NCBI RefSeq assembly: GCF_030818255.1
Contig: NZ_JAUTAG010000001.1
Location: 992,001-1,056,000, forward strand
Direction of reading: 5' to 3'
DNA length: 64,000 nucleotides
Origin: Microbacterium sp. SORGH_AS_0969
GTDB lineage: Bacteria; Actinomycetota; Actinomycetes; Actinomycetales; Microbacteriaceae
Position numbers and translations under genes: made by a program. Shown here one piece after another: positions 60,702 through 64,000 of the stretch; position 1 is the stretch's first letter, and every line of letters starts with the position of its first letter. The notes beneath the pieces were generated by a model, which saw only the letters and a program-made list of their open reading frames with translations, was not told the DNA's origin and did not search any database.

Positions 60702-60763
60702 GTTGAGTGTCCAAGACACGCCGTCATGGGTGACCGCGTTACGGCGTGTCTTGGACACTCAAC
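60702..60763. repeat. 60-bp palindromic element (family I, copy h)
   Basis: Consensus arms with loop CATGGGTGACCGC, between the convergent ends of tetR and apt. Confidence 0.85.
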
Positions 60764-60804
60764 GGGGGCGCTTGGGCGCCGCGCCCGCGCGGGCGGGAGA
60801 CCCG

Positions 60805-61329
60805 TCAGACGTGGAAGACCGCGTGCACGTCGCCGCCGAGAGCCTCGCGGCCGCCGAGGCCGTCGATCTCGAGCAGCGTCGCGACGCCGATGACCTCGCC
60901 GCCCACAGCCTCGAGCAGCTCGCGCCCCGCGCTGAGCGTGCCGCCCGTGGCGAGCACGTCGTCGAGCAGCAGCACGCGCGCGCCGGCGGCGTTGTCGTCG
61001 TGCATCTCGATCGTCGCCGAGCCGTACTCGAGGTCGTACTCGACCGCCGCGGCGGGCCGGGGCAGCTTCCCGGCCTTGCGGATCGGCATGAGCCCGACGT
61101 TCGCGGCGATGGCCGCGGCCCCCGCGAGGAGGAAGCCGCGCGCCTCGACTCCCGCAACGGCGTCGAACCGGCCCGCGAAGGGCTCGACGAGCGCCTCGAC
61201 GACGGTGCGCAGGGCCGCGGCATCCGTCAGCAGGGGCGTGATGTCGCGGAACATGATCCCGGGCTTGGGGTAGTCGGGGATGCTCGTGATGAGCGATTCG
61301 GCACGGGCGAGGGCGGAGGCGTCGGGCAC
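60805..61329 (-). CDS. apt: Adenine phosphoribosyltransferase
   Basis: A 174-aa salvage enzyme making AMP from adenine and PRPP. IPDYPKPGIMFRDITPLL at the N-terminus, GVEARGFLLAGAAA, RKAGKLP and the PRPP loop VLLLDDVLATGGTL are all diagnostic. GTG start at 61329 with TAGGCT (61341-61336) 6 nt upstream suggests a leaderless mRNA. Confidence 0.95.
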   Translation of the reverse strand: MPDASALARAESLITSIPDYPKPGIMFRDITPLLTDAAALRTVVEALVEPFAGRFDAVAGVEARGFLLAGAAAIAANVGLMPIRKAGKLPRPAAAVEYDLEYGSATIEMHDDNAAGARVLLLDDVLATGGTLSAGRELLEAVGGEVIGVATLLEIDGLGGREALGGDVHAVFHV

Positions 61330-61396
61330 CGCCCCAGCCTAATCGCGCCCCTCGCGCCCGCGCCCTCGCGCGCCCTTCCCCGCATGACCCCAGCCG

Positions 61397-61558
61397 TGAC
61401 TTGCGCCGTATGCCCGCCGGAACACGCACCGAGCGAACATACGACGCAACTCACCGTCGACGGCCGAGGCACCCGCGCGATCGCGCGAGGCCCCGCCATG
61501 ACTTGCGCCATAAGTCCGCCGAAACGCGCGTCGAGCGAACATACGACGCAACTCACCG
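61397..61558. repeat. Two direct copies of a palindromic unit (TGACTTGCGCC...CATACGACGCAACT)
   Basis: Each 60-bp copy starts TGACTTGCGCC and ends CATACGACGCAACTCACCG; the starts are 102 bp apart. Within a copy TTGCGCCGTATG pairs with CATACGACGCAA at 11 of 12 positions. The second copy has lost part of its left arm (CCATAAG). A fourth repeat type in this window. Confidence 0.75.
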
Positions 61559-61636
61559 CCGCGCGGGACGGGAGCGACGAGCAAAGAGCGAAGAGCGGGG
61601 TGGGAGCGCGGGGGGCGACGACAACGCGGGGCGCGC

Positions 61637-61667
61637 TTGACGCCGATGTAAGCGCTTGCAGTACGGT
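61637..61667 (+). promoter_or_regulatory. LacI-type operator within the alpha-glucosidase promoter
   Basis: TTGACG (61637-61642) and TACGGT (61662-61667) form -35/-10 with a 19-bp spacer. TGTAAGCGCTTGCA (61647-61660) between them is the classic LacI-family operator. TACGGT is 7 nt from the ATG at 61675, so the mRNA is probably leaderless. The LacI gene at 63381 is the likely repressor. Confidence 0.8.
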
Positions 61668-61674
61668 GTACCGC

Positions 61675-63354
61675 ATGACTTTCACGCAGCAGGACTCGCG
61701 CCCCGAACTCGCGTCCGCACCCGGCTCGGAGTGGTGGCGCACCGCCGTCATCTACCAGATCTACCCCCGCTCTTTCGCCGACGCCTCGGGCGACGGCCTC
61801 GGCGACCTGCCCGGCGTCACCGCTCACCTCGACGACCTGAAGCAGTTGGGGGTGGATGCCATCTGGCTCAGCCCCTTCCAGCGGTCGCCGCAGAAGGACG
61901 CGGGGTACGACGTCGCCGACTACCGCGACGTCGACCCGATCTTCGGCACCCTGGCCGACTTCGACGCGATGCTCGCGGGCGCGCACGAGCGTGGCATCCG
62001 GGTCATCGTCGATCTCGTCCCGAACCACTCGAGCGATCAGCACGTCTGGTTCCAGGAGGCCCTGAAGGCAGCGCCCGGCAGCCCCGAGCGCGCGCGGTAC
62101 ATCTTCCGCGACGGCAAGGGTGAGAACGGGGAGCTGCCCCCGAACAACTGGGAGAGCGTGTTCGGCGGCGGCATGTGGAAGCGCGTGACCGAGGCCGACG
62201 GCACGCCGGGCCAGTGGTACCTGCACATCTTCGACGAGAGCCAACCCGACTTCGACTGGACCAACCCCGAGGTGCGTGCGGAGTTCCGCGACATCCTGCG
62301 CTTCTGGCTCGACCGCGGGGTCGACGGCTTCCGCGTCGACGTCGCGCACGGCCTCATCAAGGCCGAGGGTCTCCCCGACTTCACGCCCGACCCCGACGCG
62401 GGCTCCATGGGCGGCGACGCCGAAGAGGTGCCGTACTGGGGTCAGCCCGGCGTGCACGAGGTGTGGCGCGAGTGGCACGAGGTGCTCGCGGAGTACGCCG
62501 GCGACCGCGCTCTGTGCGCCGAGGCGTGGCTCCCCACCGTCGCGCAGACCGCGCTGTGGGTGCGGCCCGACGAGATGCACCAGGCGTTCAACTTCCACTA
62601 CCTCGAGACGACCTGGGATGCCGCGGCTCTCCGCGACGTGATCTCGGAGTCGCTCGAGGAGTACGCCGCCGTGGGCGCCCCCAGCACCTGGGTGCTGTCG
62701 AACCACGACGTCGTGCGCCACGCCTCGCGCCTCGCGCTGACGGCGGAGAACCCGCAGGGGGCGGGTATCGGACCGAAGTCGCCCGGCCAGCCCGACCCCG
62801 TGAAGGGCCTGCAGCGCGCCCGCGCCGCGACCTCGCTCATGCTCGCGCTCCCCGGCTCGTCGTACCTGTACCAGGGCGAGGAGCTGGGCCTCCCCGAAGT
62901 CATCGATCTGCCCGACGACGCCCGTCAGGACCCGACGTGGTTCCGCACGAACGGCGAGCGCTATGGCCGCGACGGCTGCCGCGTCCCGATCCCGTGGACC
63001 GCCGACGGCCCCGCCTACGGCTTCAACACCACGGGTGAGTCGTGGCTCCCCCAGCCCGCGGAGTGGGCCGCGCTCGCGCGGGACGTGCAGGTCGACGACC
63101 CCGCCTCGACCCTGTCGCTGTACCGCTCGCTGCTCGCCGAGCGTCGCGAGCGCAACCTCGGCGCGGGGGCGCTCGACTGGCTCGACGGGTACGGCGACGA
63201 CGTCGTGGCCTTCCGCAACGGATCGCTCACCGTCATCGCCAACCTCGGCGACGAGCCGGTCGAGCTCCCCGCGGGTGAGGTCCTCGTGGCAAGCGGCCCC
63301 CTCGACGGCGACGCCCTGCCGACCGACACGACCGTCTGGATCGCGGCGGCGTAA
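61675..63354 (+). CDS. GH13 alpha-glucosidase (oligo-1,6-glucosidase type)
   Basis: A 559-aa cytosolic glycoside hydrolase releasing glucose from alpha-glucosides. AVIYQIYPRSFADASGDGLGDLPG is the GH13_23/31-type start. The catalytic residues are nucleophile Asp222 (GFRVDVAHG), acid/base Glu283 (CAEAW) and Asp345 (SNHD). The short C-terminal domain has SLTVIANLGDEPVELP. It is controlled through the LacI operator in its promoter and followed 26 bp later by the regulator gene. Confidence 0.93.
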   Translation: MTFTQQDSRPELASAPGSEWWRTAVIYQIYPRSFADASGDGLGDLPGVTAHLDDLKQLGVDAIWLSPFQRSPQKDAGYDVADYRDVDPIFGTLADFDAMLAGAHERGIRVIVDLVPNHSSDQHVWFQEALKAAPGSPERARYIFRDGKGENGELPPNNWESVFGGGMWKRVTEADGTPGQWYLHIFDESQPDFDWTNPEVRAEFRDILRFWLDRGVDGFRVDVAHGLIKAEGLPDFTPDPDAGSMGGDAEEVPYWGQPGVHEVWREWHEVLAEYAGDRALCAEAWLPTVAQTALWVRPDEMHQAFNFHYLETTWDAAALRDVISESLEEYAAVGAPSTWVLSNHDVVRHASRLALTAENPQGAGIGPKSPGQPDPVKGLQRARAATSLMLALPGSSYLYQGEELGLPEVIDLPDDARQDPTWFRTNGERYGRDGCRVPIPWTADGPAYGFNTTGESWLPQPAEWAALARDVQVDDPASTLSLYRSLLAERRERNLGAGALDWLDGYGDDVVAFRNGSLTVIANLGDEPVELPAGEVLVASGPLDGDALPTDTTVWIAAA

Positions 63355-63380
63355 GCCGCGGCATCCGGAATCGCGAGACC

Positions 63381-64000
63381 GTGGCCGGTATCGACGACGT
63401 CGCCCGCCGGGCGGGAGTGTCGACGGCCACGGTCTCGCGCGCGTTGAGCGGGCGCGGTCCGGTGTCGACCGCGACGCGCGATCGCGTGCTCGCGGCGGCC
63501 GAAGAACTCGGGTACGTCGTCTCGGCGGCGGCGTCGAGCCTCGCGACCGGGCGGGCGCGGGCCGTCGGCGTCGTCGTGCCGTTCCTCGACCGGTGGTTCT
63601 TCAGCACCGTGCTCGCCGGCATCTCCGACGCGCTCGTGCGCGAGGGCTACGACATCACGCTCTACAGCGTGAGCGCCGACCCCGCGGAACGTCGCCGTGT
63701 ATTCGAGGACCACCTCCGCCGCAGGCGCATCGACGCCGTCATCACCATCGCGATCGAGATGGATGCCGCCGAGTCGGCGCTGCTTCGCACCCTCGATGTC
63801 CCGGTGGTCTCGATCGGGGGGCCGAACCCGCTGCTGACGACACTCACGGTCGACGACCGCGCGGTCGGCCGCCTCGCGACCGAACACCTCCTCGCGCTCG
63901 GGCACCGCCGCGTCACCCACATCGGCGCCGACACGACGACCAACGCGGCATCGTCGGTTCCCGCACTCCGCCGCCTCGGCTTCACCGAGACGATGGATGC
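63381..64000 (+). CDS. LacI-family transcriptional regulator, cut by the window end
   Basis: GTG 63381 opens a frame that stays open to the window edge (about 206 codons). GIDDVARRAGVSTATVSRAL is the LacI HTH, with AAASSLATGRARAVGVVVP as hinge and start of the sugar-binding domain, then YDITLYSVSADPAERRRVF. It lies just after the alpha-glucosidase, whose promoter holds a LacI palindrome. The inducer is probably an alpha-glucoside. Confidence 0.88.
   Translation, partial: MAGIDDVARRAGVSTATVSRALSGRGPVSTATRDRVLAAAEELGYVVSAAASSLATGRARAVGVVVPFLDRWFFSTVLAGISDALVREGYDITLYSVSADPAERRRVFEDHLRRRRIDAVITIAIEMDAAESALLRTLDVPVVSIGGPNPLLTTLTVDDRAVGRLATEHLLALGHRRVTHIGADTTTNAASSVPALRRLGFTETMD

Larger units (their letters stand above)
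61330..61674. other. 345-bp intergenic region: apt promoter, two 60-bp direct repeats, aglA-type promoter
   Basis: No gene is supported. The left end is the apt promoter. The middle holds two direct copies of a 60-bp palindromic unit (61397-61456 and 61499-61558). The right end has the alpha-glucosidase promoter. Confidence 0.65.

Overview
The window is very GC-rich and tightly packed. Genes overlap through ATGA/GTGA junctions, many transcripts look leaderless (TANNNT, 6-7 nt, then ATG/GTG), and GAT codons occur mainly in the ggatgcc context. This points to an actinobacterium, most likely Microbacteriaceae (Microbacterium-like). That placement is inference from composition and gene style. I saw no rRNA or tRNA gene. 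Most calls rest on family motifs read by eye.

Layout. 1-4.9 kb: a partial CitMHS carboxylate transporter, an aldehyde dehydrogenase and a cupin-ABM fusion, then a divergent MerR/NmrA pair with a clear MerR-type operator. 5-7.6 kb: two GNAT acetyltransferases, a small frameshifted ORF and a Phd/RelE-like toxin-antitoxin pair. 7.7-21.7 kb: a probable catabolic module with three luciferase-like flavin monooxygenases, a dipeptide/nickel-type ABC importer, a GlcD-type FAD oxidase, an aminotransferase and a FAD/NAD(P)-binding protein. Two of its promoters carry GTCAC/GTGAC repeats phased every 10 bp. 21.9-24.2 kb: MarR, SRPBCC and an MTHFR-like protein.

24.2-56.5 kb holds an almost complete purine-degradation regulon in three blocks: (i) a xanthine-dehydrogenase-type enzyme (FAD subunit plus a 2Fe-2S/Mo fusion); (ii) allB-acetamidase-small ORF-AtzH/amidase-pucG-allC, with allantoin racemase and an NCS1 permease beside it; (iii) uraD-uraH-hpxO. 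Together they would take xanthine to urate, 5-hydroxyisourate, OHCU, allantoin, allantoate and ureidoglycine/glyoxylate. The three blocks share a previously unlisted operator-like palindrome, (G)AATGTT-N9-(A/T)ACATC, placed next to their promoters. An XRE-cupin regulator with its own paired operator sits beside the permease.

Inserted into this regulon are accessory parts. There is a PhzF/DUF3800/Fic-remnant stretch. There are two Tat-exported proteins with the same head but different repeat domains, set in a mosaic of broken copies of araC, allC, grpB and pucG. There is an AbiEi/AbiEii abortive-infection pair, and two large exported proteins (a metallophosphoesterase and a discoidin-like protein). 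56.7-64 kb: an amidohydrolase/APC permease operon with a divergent TetR, apt, a GH13 alpha-glucosidase with a LacI-type operator, and the start of its LacI regulator.

The window is rich in small palindromic repeats. A 60-bp hairpin family has eight copies with compensatory arm changes. A GGTCCCT/AGGGACC family forms intergenic arrays and also an exact 54-bp in-frame array that makes up the N-terminus of the acetamidase. Other elements have landed between and inside the xanthine-dehydrogenase genes.
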